Source: Strigamia acuminata (lineage: Eukaryota > Arthropoda > Chilopoda > Geophilomorpha > Linotaeniidae). From it: a DNA stretch of 60,000 nucleotides. Made by a program: the position numbers and the translations under genes. The DNA is taken from NCBI GenBank assembly GCA_949358305.1, contig OX442315.1, positions 5,669,875-5,729,874 of the forward strand, written 5' to 3'. This document shows positions 1-9,609 of this stretch, one piece after another (position 1 is the first letter of the stretch; every line of letters begins with the position of its first letter). The notes beneath the pieces are model-generated. The model had not been told where the DNA came from. It searched no databases and saw nothing but the letters and a program-made list of their open reading frames with translations.

Positions 1-660
1 GACAAAATTGTACTATTTCGAATATAAGTCGCCCTCATTTCTACAGCTGTTGCTAATATTCAAAGAAATTCACAAAAAATTACTAATTAATATAATTCCT
101 TTTGTGAAAGAAATATTTAGTTAGATTTTTAAACAGCGGTATTTTTGGTTCAACTTATAGTTGTGTTTTAGCATTCGAGTTATGGATCAATGTTGGCGCG
201 TTCATTTAACGAACTTTTGTCTCATAAGTCATAAGGATGTGATTAACACTAGAACGGCTGCGCAGTCGGTCGATTTTTTGGCCGAATTCTGTTATAATAT
301 TTTGAATATTAGACACACCCTCACTGCCTTCACCACGCTGTCACATCTCTGTACTCAACACACAGTTTTGGCCGGTGATTTGTGAGAACGCCAAGACTCA
401 ACCCCGATTTGGTTGAACAACGATTCAACACATTGACTTTCTGGAGAATCTGGACATCATTGACAAAAGGCTGTGAACTGAACCCCCGCCGCCCTCGACG
501 ACGTCCAAAGATCGTTGCTGCGCCCGCGTCGACGGTACTAACGAATTGCAACGGACTCGAAGATCGGATTCAACCTCTGTGCCGTGATGTTTTACATCAT
601 AATTTATGATGTAAAGCATCATAAATCAACTAAATTAAAATAAAACACCATTGAAAATCC
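1..660. other. AT-rich intergenic sequence, no supported gene
   Basis: I see no convincing coding exon here. Short open frames in all phases lack family motifs. A Met-Asp-Gln start near 182 could in principle be a first exon like those at 59488 (+) and 58590 (-), which also begin Met-Asp, but it has no clear donor and is not followed by the CQRCG exon found in those paralogues. Confidence 0.4.
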
Positions 661-1930
661 ATTAGGTTTATTGCTTCAGGTGTTTGAAACAGTCAAAATG
701 ACCGTTCTGGCCCTTCTAGTGTTAACAATGTCCAGGTATTGGTAAGGAGAAAATAGAAGGTTTAATCAAATGAGATACAATTTAGTTTGTTTGAGTTTAC
801 AGTGTAAATTGGATAATATCAGCATTAATAATCCTGGAGCTGAACAGAGCGAGTGTTGTGTGAAAATGAAATCAATCCAAGGTAAAATTAAAGTGTTTCC
901 TCCATTGTATCATTTAATGTGTAATATTTGAGTAGATAATTTGGAAGAAAAAGTGAAATGTCAGGAAATAGAAATTGATTGGTGTAAACGGAGGATAATT
1001 GACCTCGAACATAAACAAAGCGAACAGATGAGTTATATCGATAAGTTGGATGAGTTGGTGAAGAATTTGGGTAAGTCAGTTCATTTGAAGCTTCAAACCA
1101 AGTTGATCACTTTGTTTTAGATGAAAGCAAGATTTTGTACAAAGTCAAGACGAAAGAACACAAGGAGTTGGAAAAATCTTTGGGTAAAATGTCAAGTTCT
1201 TATCTATTTCTCATCACTTTAATTGCTATTTAAATAATTCTTAGAAACATTTGAGGAAGGTTATGCAAAAAGCAAAGGTACAATTTATATATTGTCTAGA
1301 GAATTGGATAAATTTTTGGATTTGATTTGACCATTTGGATTATTCTTGTAGACCGACTAACTGAAAAATCTGATAAAACGCAGGAAATTGAAAACAAATT
1401 GGCTACTTTGATAACAGCAAACAGTAAGTTATTTAATTCAAACAATGGAATGTGTGTTTCAGTGATTAACAGAACATCCTTTTATTTTTTGTTTTTAGAT
1501 CAATTGGCTAAAACTGTGGGTAAGTGCATCACGCCTGCTAGCATCGATCGGACATTTTAATTTTAATATTGGCGCAGGTATCGGTATCGGCCGATATTCG
1601 GTTGCCGATTATCGGTATCGGCGAAACTGCAAAATATCGATATCGGTCAAAGTCTATTATTTATCATTTACGATGCTCTCTTATGTTTAAATTTTATATT
1701 AATATTTATTATCTTGATCATGACAATGTTGACCATTATGTCACCTCTATTAAGATTAAATACTCTCATATTATTGACAGTTTCTTTACTTCTGTAATAA
1801 TTATGTCATGTGGCAAACTAAAATTAACATTTTGTTTCAGCTGACAACGAAAAGATGTTAAACAACAAAATTGATGCCGTGGAAAAATCACGTTTGGACA
1901 GTGGCAAACTTCGCAGTAAATTTCTTCCGT
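661..1930 (+). CDS. TRAF-like gene E: coiled-coil mini-exons, partial, probably decayed
   Basis: A series of short exons with AG/GT borders encodes heptad-rich coiled coil. Approximate exons are 812-891 (ends SECCVKMKSIQG), 934-1070 (DNLEEKVKCQEIEID...), 1121-1185, 1246-1280, 1352-1423, 1500-1520 (DQLAKTVG) and 1842-1916 (ADNEKMLNNKID). The same order of exons, including the tiny DQLxKxVG exon, occurs on the minus strand in the genes at 35968-37490 and 49437-58590, and exons 3-4 match those starting at 59488. So this is a paralogue in the opposite orientation. A zinc-finger exon resembling HVQECxxS...GCxFQ may survive near 681-735, but in-frame stops are visible in it. No MATH exon follows before the repeats and viral cluster begin. 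TRAF-family proteins are cytoplasmic adaptors that bind receptors and kinases through the MATH domain. This copy is probably truncated or a pseudogene. Confidence 0.5.
1575..1650. repeat. ATCGGTATCGG-type palindromic repeat island
   Basis: About 75 bp built from overlapping CGGTATCGG, CCGATA and TATCGATATCGG words on both strands, inside the intron between the last two coiled-coil exons of gene E. Similar self-complementary islands with other core words occur at 34240-34370 and 48255-48415. Probably the end or core of a small non-autonomous element. Confidence 0.5.
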
Positions 1931-2094
1931 TTTTCCTAATTTTTGAGACGTTTGTTGTTGGAGAAATGGTTCGATTGGATCAAGGATTAAATGGGCAATC
2001 CATGATTTCTGCTCAAAAATTACAAAAGGGGTAAAATGAGGAAGTGGTTCGAGGGTGGGAGAATGAGGATGTTTAGGTTAGGTTGTCTCGCACG

Positions 2095-2740
2095 CTTCTG
2101 TATTTATATTTATACTTATTTTTAATTTTTATTTGTAAATGAAAATGTGTAATTCTAAAAGTTAAAATGTATTAAAACAATCCGTCAGAAAAATCAAATG
2201 AATTCTTATTTAAAATTGGTTTAATACATTTCATCATTCATTGCATTAAACATTTTAATTAAATTAATTTAACCTTTTATCAATTTCATTTTAAATTGTA
2301 TTTTATTTGAAATAGTTTTCTGCATTTATATTTCTATTTTATTTTTTATTTGTATTTGTAAATGAAAATGTTTAATGCTATTAATGTTAAAATGTATTAA
2401 AACAAGTTTAAATGAGAATTCATTTGCCTGAAGGAAATTTTTTATTTACAAATGTGGCCTAGTTAATAGGCAAGTGTACTTCTAAAAGTTAAAATGTATT
2501 AAAACATTTCATCAGAAAAAAAAATCAAATGAATTCTCATTTAAAATAGTTTTAATACATTTCAACATTAATAGCATTTAACATTTTTATTTACAAATAA
2601 AATTTTTATTTAAGAAATTTCATTAAATCAATTTAACCTTTTAACAATTTCTTTTTAAATTGTATTTTATTTTAAATAGTTTTCTGCATTTATATTTGTA
2701 CTTATTTTTTATTTGTGTTTGTATATAAATGAATCAGAAT
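2095..2740. repeat. AT-rich direct repeats with internal inverted repeats
   Basis: A block of about 105 bp starting near 2155 (AAAGTTAAAATGTATTAAAAC) recurs near 2482. A second block starting near 2295 (TTGTATTTTATTTGAAATAG) recurs near 2655. The words GTTAAAATGTATTAAAAC and GTTTTAATACATTTCAAC face each other, so each unit can fold on itself. This could be a decayed satellite, or remains of terminal repeats of the neighbouring viral element. No coding potential was seen. Confidence 0.55.
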
Positions 2741-2855
2741 TTTTTCAGTTGATCAACGACCCTGAATCCTGACGGAGCGGAAAACCTATGCCCAATTTTC
2801 TAATTTTTCAAAATTATTTTTATATAAAAAATGAAAATCTATTTAGATTCGTTCA

Positions 2856-5800
2856 GTGCTCGGGATGAATAGATACAAATCCAAGAAATGCGTAGAGTTT
2901 TTAAAAGGAAAAAGAGAAAATGGTCATTTATCTAAGGATTTCAAGTTACACATCAAGTTGGAACAACTCTTGGCGAAGTGCCGAGAATATGATGATTTTG
3001 TGAACATCGAGCCTCGGCCGTATTATCTTTACAAAAGTATCTTTGACGGACAAGTGCTTGAGTACATTGTCGAATTTGACGAAAGGATTTTTGACATAGA
3101 AGACGTAATGAAAGATGCCACTCCAAATATCCGTGCATTGGCAGCAGAAGTTGCAGCCAGCATGAATTCATGCAAAGTGAGCGTTATGATGCTATTGAGA
3201 TATCGGCATTCCCTGAACAAGTCGACTGATCATCATAAATGGTACCAGGCCGATCCGTTCGTGATGCATTCGGACGATGTTGACCACATTCTGGATTCGG
3301 CTGCGAAACAACTGGCCATACAAAATGCCGAATTTGTCGAAACTCACGACTATTTATATTACCTTTGTGTGGACGAGATTAAAATTAAGTTTGCTGCTTT
3401 ACACCAGAAAGGTGGATGGTACAAAGATGTTCCGTCATTTCCGTTGAGTTTGAACAACGATTTGCCGGCCGTCATTTGCAATAAGAAAGCGATTTTGACT
3501 TTTAAAATTGAGTTGCAAAAGTCTTTTGTTTGGGCCGTTCTTGCATGTGTACATCCTACAGCTAATCATCCCGAACATGTACCAAATTACTTGAAGTATG
3601 AGCACGAATTGAACTTGCAAGGTTTTGAATTTCCTTTGTCTTACAGAAACGTAGAAAAATTCCAGTTGCAGAATCCCGATATCGAAGTAACTATTTATTT
3701 TTGGGACAGCAATCGCGTGCAAAGATACGTGACCGTACACAGAAACAGGAAACATCATGTTGATTTATTCTTCTATGGAAATAATTGCTATGGACTTGTG
3801 AGGAATCTAAAACGTTTGCTCGGTTATTTTCCGTGCCACTACTGTGACAACCAATTCAAGAGCATTGTAGGTAGAGACAAACACCTGACAGTATTCCACT
3901 CCGTTCCCGAAGAAGAAGAATCGTCATTTAAGGAACTGAATGAACATCTACGCAGTAAAAAAGCCGTGGTAAATGTCCAGAACTCGGATCAAAAAAGTTT
4001 TTTGTGGTCCGTATTGGCTGCCTTATATCCGGCGCCCGATAATGTATGCAGAACGGGTTATTACGAACAGTTTATGGACAAACTTAATCTTGAAGGGCTA
4101 GTTTTTCCCGTGGGTCCGAAAGAAGTGCTTACGTTCGAAAGACGGAATAAAAGTTTGAACATTAATGTATTCGCGTTGCTGCCCACGTCACGGATTGTTC
4201 CGATAAAAGTGAATATTCAGACAAACCGCCTTACCACTATTAATCTACTGAAGAAACAAAATCATTACATGTGGATCAAGGATTTCTCGCGACTCATGAG
4301 CGTTGGCGATGGCCACAAGAGGTATTATTGTATGAACTGTATGAACGGGTATTCCAGCGCCAAAGTGCTTGTTAAGCATACACGATACTGCGGAAAAAAC
4401 ACTCCCTCCGCCACTAAATGCCCCGAAAAAGGAACGATCTGTACGTTCAAGAGTGAAAAAAAAAAATATCCTGTACCGTACGTTTGCTACGCTGATTTTG
4501 AGGCATTCTTAGTGCCTGAAGTGGAGATCAAACCCACTTTACATTCGATCACCATTAATTCTCACGAGCCGTGTGGTTATTCGTTTAAAGTGGTGTGCAC
4601 GGAGAACGAAGCTTATTCCAGACCGTTACAGCTGTACAGAGGTCCGGATGCCGTCGAACATTTTTTGCAATCGTTGCGTGTGGAAATTAAAGCCGTGGTT
4701 CTTCAATTTTCCGAATTGGGACAAAAACAATTCAATTCCAAAACGATGACTCCGCTTCAATGGAAGGCCTATAGAAATGCAACAACGTGTTACTTATGCG
4801 GTGATGAATTCTTTGAAGAATTAGAAGGCTGGACAAAAGTCTTGGATCATAACCATTTCACCGGACAGTTCCGCGGAGCCGCACACGGCAATTGTAACCT
4901 GAACTACCATTGGCGGAGATCTGTGCCTGTAGTTTTCCATAATGGAAAAAGATACGATTTTCATTTGATATTCCCGCATTTAACCGTCGAGACAGAAAAA
5001 GTGACCGTCATCGCCGAAAACTCGGAATTATACAAATCTTTCACGCTGAGAATCAATACCAGCGATGATCCAAAAGTACCCCGTAAAGTTACGTTAAAAT
5101 TCTTGGATAGTTTCCAATTTCTCGCGAGCAGTTTATCCAATTTGGCTAAAAATCTAGAGAAGTCGCAGTTCGTTGTCTTTCGAAGCGAGTTTAAGGGTGA
5201 GGAAATTGATTTTCTTAAGAGGAAAGGAGTATACCCTTACAGATATATGACCGGTTGGTCAAAATTTCAAGAAGATAAACTTCCACCGATAGAAGAATTT
5301 GAGAACATATCCGACGACGATTACCAATATGCCCAGTTAGTTTGGAAAACGTTGGGAATTAAAAACATGGGCGAATATCACGATTTATATCTGAAGACTG
5401 ACACTCTGTTGTTGGCGGATATATTCGAACAGTTTAGGAAAATGTGTTTGAATCATTACAAGCTAGACCCCTGTCATTATATCACGTTTCCGAGTCTGTC
5501 TTGGGATGCTGCGCTGCTCATCACCAAAGTTAAATTGGAGCTTCTGTCGGATCCAGATATGTACATGTTTGTCGAACAAGGAATAAGAGGCGGTGTTGCC
5601 ACGATCAGTCAACGCTACGCCAAAGCTAATAATCCTCTTCTGGCATCGGGGTACGATTGTGAGAAACCAGAGAGTTACATCGTCTACTTGGATGCAAATT
5701 CCATGTATTCTTGGGCAATGAGCAAACCATTACCCGTTGGCAACTTTGCCTTCGACGATAATTTAGCCCAATGGACGCAAGAACGTATTTTGAAAATGGG

Positions 5801-6896
5801 AGAGAACGATACGATGGGATGCATCTTGGAAGTGGATTTGGGATATCCGCAAGAACTGCACTTGTCCCACAATTGTCTGCCTTTGGCTCCGGAAATGATA
5901 CGTTCAGCGGACGACACTTGCCCCAGATTAATCCCGCATTTGCAAGGTCGTTGTAATTACATTCTGCATTACAGAGCTCTGCAATTGTACTTGTCCCTGG
6001 GCATGACGTTGATGAAAATAAAAAGAGTGCTGACGTTTGAGCAAAAACCGTGGTTGGCGAAGTATATCGAACTGAATATTGAGAAACGGAAGTCCGCTAC
6101 CAGTGATTTTGAGCAGGAATTAGCGAAATTAGCTAACAATTCGGTCTTTGGAAAAACCTTGCAGGACGTGAGGAAATATAGACAATTTTATCTGGTGAAT
6201 AATAAGAAAGACTGGTATAAACACCTCAACCACGCTGGTTTGAAAGGATTTAAAGTTTTGAATAATGATCTGTTGTTGGTTGAACGCCGAAAGCTGGAAT
6301 TGACGTTAGACAAACCTATTTACAGCGGATTAACTATCCTGGACTTGTCTAAAAGCTTGCTATATGACTTTCATTACAACGTCATGAAAAAAAAATTCTC
6401 AGACAAGCTGAGATTGCTGATGACGGATACGGATAGTTTGATGTACGAAATAGAAGCTCCGTCGGTCTACTCGTTCTTCAGAGAAGAAATACCAGAAGTG
6501 ATGGATCTGTCTAATTACGACCCACCTGATGGCAGAAACAGGCGTGTCATAGGATGCTTCAAAGACGAGACTGCCGGCGAGCCGATAGAAGAGTTTGTAG
6601 GGCTAAGAGCCAAATGCTACGCATATAACGTGAATGGGAAAACGAGCATGCGATGTAAAGGTATAAAGAAGGCCGTCGTGGAGCAAGAGCTGGACTTGGA
6701 GGCGTACAAGAAGATATTGTTCGGAGAACGGGAGGCCCACAGATTGAAATTTGAAACGATCAAATCAAAACTGCACGTTCTCACAACGGTCGAGGTGGAC
6801 AAATTGGCATTGTCGGCAAAAGACAAGAAACGAGTGATATTAGATGATTGTATTCATACTTTGGCTTATGGATACGTAAGCTTGGCGGAGGATTAA
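2856..6896 (+). CDS. Protein-primed family B DNA polymerase (Polinton/adintovirus-like)
   Basis: This would replicate the linear genome of a Polinton/Maverick or adintovirus-like element. The frame opens with GTG at 2856, and the first ATG, at 2865, is the likelier start unless an upstream exon is spliced on. The exonuclease motifs are ExoI YADFEAF (about residue 545), ExoII HNGKRYDFHLI (about 693) and ExoIII VYPYRYMTGW (about 795). The polymerase motifs are A YLDANSMYSW (about 945), B KLANNSVFGKT (about 1090) and C MTDTDSL (about 1189), so the catalytic aspartates are present. The N-terminal third holds two copies of a module beginning KSF(V/L)W(A/S)VLA, each ending in a C2H2-like finger. 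Between ExoI and ExoII is a CxxC...DHNHFTG...RG..HGNCN segment like endonuclease VII/HNH zinc folds. No internal stops are seen. At 1346 aa it is complete or nearly so. It is the only + strand gene of the cluster. Confidence 0.9.
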   Translation: MLGMNRYKSKKCVEFLKGKRENGHLSKDFKLHIKLEQLLAKCREYDDFVNIEPRPYYLYKSIFDGQVLEYIVEFDERIFDIEDVMKDATPNIRALAAEVAASMNSCKVSVMMLLRYRHSLNKSTDHHKWYQADPFVMHSDDVDHILDSAAKQLAIQNAEFVETHDYLYYLCVDEIKIKFAALHQKGGWYKDVPSFPLSLNNDLPAVICNKKAILTFKIELQKSFVWAVLACVHPTANHPEHVPNYLKYEHELNLQGFEFPLSYRNVEKFQLQNPDIEVTIYFWDSNRVQRYVTVHRNRKHHVDLFFYGNNCYGLVRNLKRLLGYFPCHYCDNQFKSIVGRDKHLTVFHSVPEEEESSFKELNEHLRSKKAVVNVQNSDQKSFLWSVLAALYPAPDNVCRTGYYEQFMDKLNLEGLVFPVGPKEVLTFERRNKSLNINVFALLPTSRIVPIKVNIQTNRLTTINLLKKQNHYMWIKDFSRLMSVGDGHKRYYCMNCMNGYSSAKVLVKHTRYCGKNTPSATKCPEKGTICTFKSEKKKYPVPYVCYADFEAFLVPEVEIKPTLHSITINSHEPCGYSFKVVCTENEAYSRPLQLYRGPDAVEHFLQSLRVEIKAVVLQFSELGQKQFNSKTMTPLQWKAYRNATTCYLCGDEFFEELEGWTKVLDHNHFTGQFRGAAHGNCNLNYHWRRSVPVVFHNGKRYDFHLIFPHLTVETEKVTVIAENSELYKSFTLRINTSDDPKVPRKVTLKFLDSFQFLASSLSNLAKNLEKSQFVVFRSEFKGEEIDFLKRKGVYPYRYMTGWSKFQEDKLPPIEEFENISDDDYQYAQLVWKTLGIKNMGEYHDLYLKTDTLLLADIFEQFRKMCLNHYKLDPCHYITFPSLSWDAALLITKVKLELLSDPDMYMFVEQGIRGGVATISQRYAKANNPLLASGYDCEKPESYIVYLDANSMYSWAMSKPLPVGNFAFDDNLAQWTQERILKMGENDTMGCILEVDLGYPQELHLSHNCLPLAPEMIRSADDTCPRLIPHLQGRCNYILHYRALQLYLSLGMTLMKIKRVLTFEQKPWLAKYIELNIEKRKSATSDFEQELAKLANNSVFGKTLQDVRKYRQFYLVNNKKDWYKHLNHAGLKGFKVLNNDLLLVERRKLELTLDKPIYSGLTILDLSKSLLYDFHYNVMKKKFSDKLRLLMTDTDSLMYEIEAPSVYSFFREEIPEVMDLSNYDPPDGRNRRVIGCFKDETAGEPIEEFVGLRAKCYAYNVNGKTSMRCKGIKKAVVEQELDLEAYKKILFGEREAHRLKFETIKSKLHVLTTVEVDKLALSAKDKKRVILDDCIHTLAYGYVSLAED

Positions 6897-6912
6897 TATG
6901 ACGATGATTAGT

Positions 6913-8553
6913 TTAATCGTCCCATTTACTACGATCGAATCTGCAATACACGAGGGCGTAAACTTGTATTTCCGGACTCCAATTGGTGACAGTAGATATT
7001 CTAATGTGATCGTTATCATCAAAATCTACTTTTTTCTCTAAATTGTACGTTCTAAAACATACCGGCATTTTACGTGGTGTTTTTGTAACATCTGTACGTG
7101 GAATATGGAACGTTCGACCATTCCCGTTAATAGACAAGATAAACTCAAACTCGTTAGGTATTACTGTGTATTCTGCTGTAGTAGCATACATGTATAAACT
7201 GATTCGCGTTATATGCCCGTAATGAGGAGTATAAAACTTCCCATTATGTGCAAATAATTTCCATTCTTCGGACACCTTCAAAAACCAATCGGTCCGTTGC
7301 GAATGTACGAACCCTAGCACTAAATCGGCCTGTTCTTCTACTTCGGGAATATTTAGATTTGATATTTTGTCTTCTAATTCCGTCAATTTCTTATTAACTT
7401 CTATTTTGTTCGCTTCGATGTTAGAATTTAACGTGGCTTCTACCGTATCGACAGTCCCGGCCAAAGCAGCCGGAGCAAAACTTGATTCGTCAACGCTCGG
7501 AATTGCGCTAATTTTTGATATTTCTTCTTGAACGGATGTCAAAATGGACAACATGTTTTCCTGCAACGTTATTATTTGTTCGTTGGCTAATTTGATTTTA
7601 TCGGTAACCTCGTTGACGCTCGTTTGCATTTTATCTGACTTTACGGAATTTTCGTCTACGTACTCGTTTAATTTAAGTTTAGTCTCGTCCAGATCTTTTT
7701 GAATGGCAGTACTGACTGTGCCTAGCTCCGCTTTCGCCGCTTCAATTTTGGTTTTTAAGTCTTCCGTACTTTCGCTACTAACACCAAATTTTGCGGGTAA
7801 AGCTTTGATTTTGGTTTGCAAGGCTTTAACCTCATTTTCCACACTTTTTTCTAACTTTTTTATATCATCCTGTGCTTGTTTTATCTTGTCATTTGATGCC
7901 TCGATGTTGGTTCTGATTTTGTCCACGTCTAAGTTCTGGATTTTGGTTTCTACTTCATCCAATGCTTCGTTTATTTTTGTATCATAATCGGTTTTATTCT
8001 GGATTAAGCTATTAGTCAACGTCTCCAACCCAGTCTTTAAATCTTCGATCGCAGATTCCAACTCGGATTTAACGTCATTTATCAAGTCTTTGATTTTGAT
8101 TTCTAATGCGCTTATTTGTTTTTCGTCAACTTCTACACCACCGGAAGCAGTCGCATTATCTACTAATATCTTAATGTTCGCTTCTAATTCTTTAATTTTC
8201 TTAATCAAATCTTGTTCCAACGTTCCATATTTTATAGTAGCATAGGCAATATCATTTTTGAGTTTATCAATATCCTCCGTATCAATTCCTTCGCCTTGCC
8301 CCGTTAGCTTAGTAGCTTGATCTTGTACGGTACGTTTTAATGCGTTCAAATCGTTAATTATAGAATCGCAAGCAGCTTTCAGGGCATTTTTAGTCTTTGT
8401 GATCTCGTCAAAAATTTTTTTTTCTAGATCGGATAATGCATCGTAACCAACGTGATCTGCGAGAACCTCATCTACTTCTCGACGTTGACGTTTGCCCAAT
8501 TTATGCACTGCGTTAAGACGATAATCGTCTCCTAGTTTATTTACGCTTACCAT
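6913..8553 (-). CDS. Coiled-coil fibre-like structural protein of the viral cluster
   Basis: A 546-aa protein starting at a clear ATG (8553). Residues of about 1-45 are a basic/charged head. About 45-400 is a nearly continuous heptad coiled coil rich in Lys, Glu, Asp, Ile and Leu. The last 140 residues or so are a beta-rich globular region with many aromatic residues (for example VLGFVHSQRTDWF). A slender stalk with a C-terminal globular head is the architecture of trimeric attachment fibres, and the gene sits in a capsid gene cluster, so a fibre or spike role is inferred. I do not recognise the sequence family. Its stop lies 14 bp from the polymerase stop (convergent genes). It could instead be an internal scaffold or host-derived coiled-coil gene. 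Confidence 0.55.
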   Translation of the reverse strand: MVSVNKLGDDYRLNAVHKLGKRQRREVDEVLADHVGYDALSDLEKKIFDEITKTKNALKAACDSIINDLNALKRTVQDQATKLTGQGEGIDTEDIDKLKNDIAYATIKYGTLEQDLIKKIKELEANIKILVDNATASGGVEVDEKQISALEIKIKDLINDVKSELESAIEDLKTGLETLTNSLIQNKTDYDTKINEALDEVETKIQNLDVDKIRTNIEASNDKIKQAQDDIKKLEKSVENEVKALQTKIKALPAKFGVSSESTEDLKTKIEAAKAELGTVSTAIQKDLDETKLKLNEYVDENSVKSDKMQTSVNEVTDKIKLANEQIITLQENMLSILTSVQEEISKISAIPSVDESSFAPAALAGTVDTVEATLNSNIEANKIEVNKKLTELEDKISNLNIPEVEEQADLVLGFVHSQRTDWFLKVSEEWKLFAHNGKFYTPHYGHITRISLYMYATTAEYTVIPNEFEFILSINGNGRTFHIPRTDVTKTPRKMPVCFRTYNLEKKVDFDDNDHIRISTVTNWSPEIQVYALVYCRFDRSKWDD

Positions 8554-8577
8554 TTTTTTAATAGAAGGGAAAAAAAA

Positions 8578-8931
8578 CTATTTTTTAATTATTTTCTTTT
8601 CTTCTTTCCTCCATTTTTTTAAAACATATAAGCACAAATGGCCGCAAGTAATTTCGTCAAAATTTTGATACTGATTGTAATTGTATTTTATGTTGTCTCC
8701 CAGATAATCGTATAATTCCAACGGGGGTGGCAAGTCTCCGAAACTATCGAAGTACAGCTTCTTATTTCCAATTTTACTGTATGCCACCCAATGACTTCCG
8801 CTTTCGTGGTGCGTGTTCAAATTAATAATTCCACATTCTTTCGATCGTGGTTTGACGGGTAAAGTATCTCTCGAAAACACTCCTCTAAAAAATGAAATTT
8901 TCATTCGTCTGGCCAGTTCCTCCAACTGCAA
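8578..8931 (-). CDS. Adenain-like cysteine protease (C5 type)
   Basis: A short protease of the adenovirus/Polinton type that would mature virion proteins. The motif GSHWVAY carries the catalytic His, KLYFDSFG the acidic residue with the following Gly, and CGHLCLYVL the nucleophilic Cys. The spacing fits the Polinton protease family, although the recognised part is only about 117 aa against about 200 aa for adenain. The listed frame begins with TTG; the first ATG is at 8904 (Met-Lys-Ile-Ser). The frame stays open upstream and overlaps the end of the next gene (stop at 8946), so the true start may lie within that gene. It lies between the fibre-like gene and the small virion protein, all on the minus strand. 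Confidence 0.8.
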   Translation of the reverse strand: MQLEELARRMKISFFRGVFSRDTLPVKPRSKECGIINLNTHHESGSHWVAYSKIGNKKLYFDSFGDLPPPLELYDYLGDNIKYNYNQYQNFDEITCGHLCLYVLKKWRKEEKKIIKK

Positions 8932-8945
8932 CGAATCTAGCGGTT

Positions 8946-9413
8946 TTATTTTTTTGTCACCAGTGAGCCGTAAGGTTTCAAGTAAAAACCTTTTCCAGAC
9001 TTGCGTTTCCGCGATTTTTTTTTTGCGAATTGCATTCCTTTACCTTCTGAAACTGCATTATGACGTTTTGTCTCATCGAGCATTCTCTTGTTGGTTTTTG
9101 CCTCATCGACAGCTTTGGCAATTCCTGCCGCACCGCCAGCGAGACCGCCTAAAGCCCCCAATAGTGGAAGTAATAAAGGGAAAAATCCGCCAGATTGTTT
9201 AATTTGATTCGAAGGTATACTCAAAGTCATGCCTTTCTTTTTAGAGCCGGCTTTTTTGATCTTGTTTATTTGTCTATCCGTAAGAGACAAGCCATGATTG
9301 CCGTTTAATTGTTCGTATTTCAATCTTAAATGCAAGGGTATCTTTTTTTTGACAGACTTGGATATTTTTCGTTGTTGATTCGGAGATAGATTCACTTTAT
9401 GTATCTTATACAT
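8946..9413 (-). CDS. Small basic virion-type protein with hydrophobic Gly/Ala segment
   Basis: A 155-aa protein with an ATG start at 9413. It is rich in Lys/Arg at both ends, including a KKKSRKRKSGKG tail. In the middle (about residues 75-100) it has a Gly/Ala/Leu-rich hydrophobic stretch, GGFFPLLLPLLGALGG, followed by an amphipathic segment. Small basic proteins with such a segment, next to the adenain-like protease, occur in adintoviruses and adenoviruses as DNA-binding core or membrane-active minor capsid proteins. That role is inferred from composition and position only. Confidence 0.55.
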   Translation of the reverse strand: MYKIHKVNLSPNQQRKISKSVKKKIPLHLRLKYEQLNGNHGLSLTDRQINKIKKAGSKKKGMTLSIPSNQIKQSGGFFPLLLPLLGALGGLAGGAAGIAKAVDEAKTNKRMLDETKRHNAVSEGKGMQFAKKKSRKRKSGKGFYLKPYGSLVTKK

Positions 9414-9419
9414 TTTTTA

Positions 9420-9487
9420 TTTCTTTTTTTATATACGTATATATTATTTTATATATATTTATTTATATATATTATATATTATATATA

Positions 9488-9556
<69 letters not shown>

Positions 9557-9605
9557 ATATATTATATATATTTATATATATTTTATATACGTATATATTA
9601 TTTTA
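9420..9605. repeat. (TA)n microsatellite between viral genes
   Basis: About 180 bp of almost pure TA/TATAT repeats separate the capsid candidate from the small virion protein gene. The edges contain the palindrome TATACGTATATA on both sides (near 9432 and 9587). It is likely a slippage-prone spacer. Translated frames through it are low-complexity Ile/Tyr and not real genes. Confidence 0.9.
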
Positions 9606-9609
9606 AAAT

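Noticed and set aside
1569-1844. 91-codon frame between gene E exons
   Set aside because: It spans a palindromic repeat island and AT-rich intron sequence and ends at the exon that starts near 1842.
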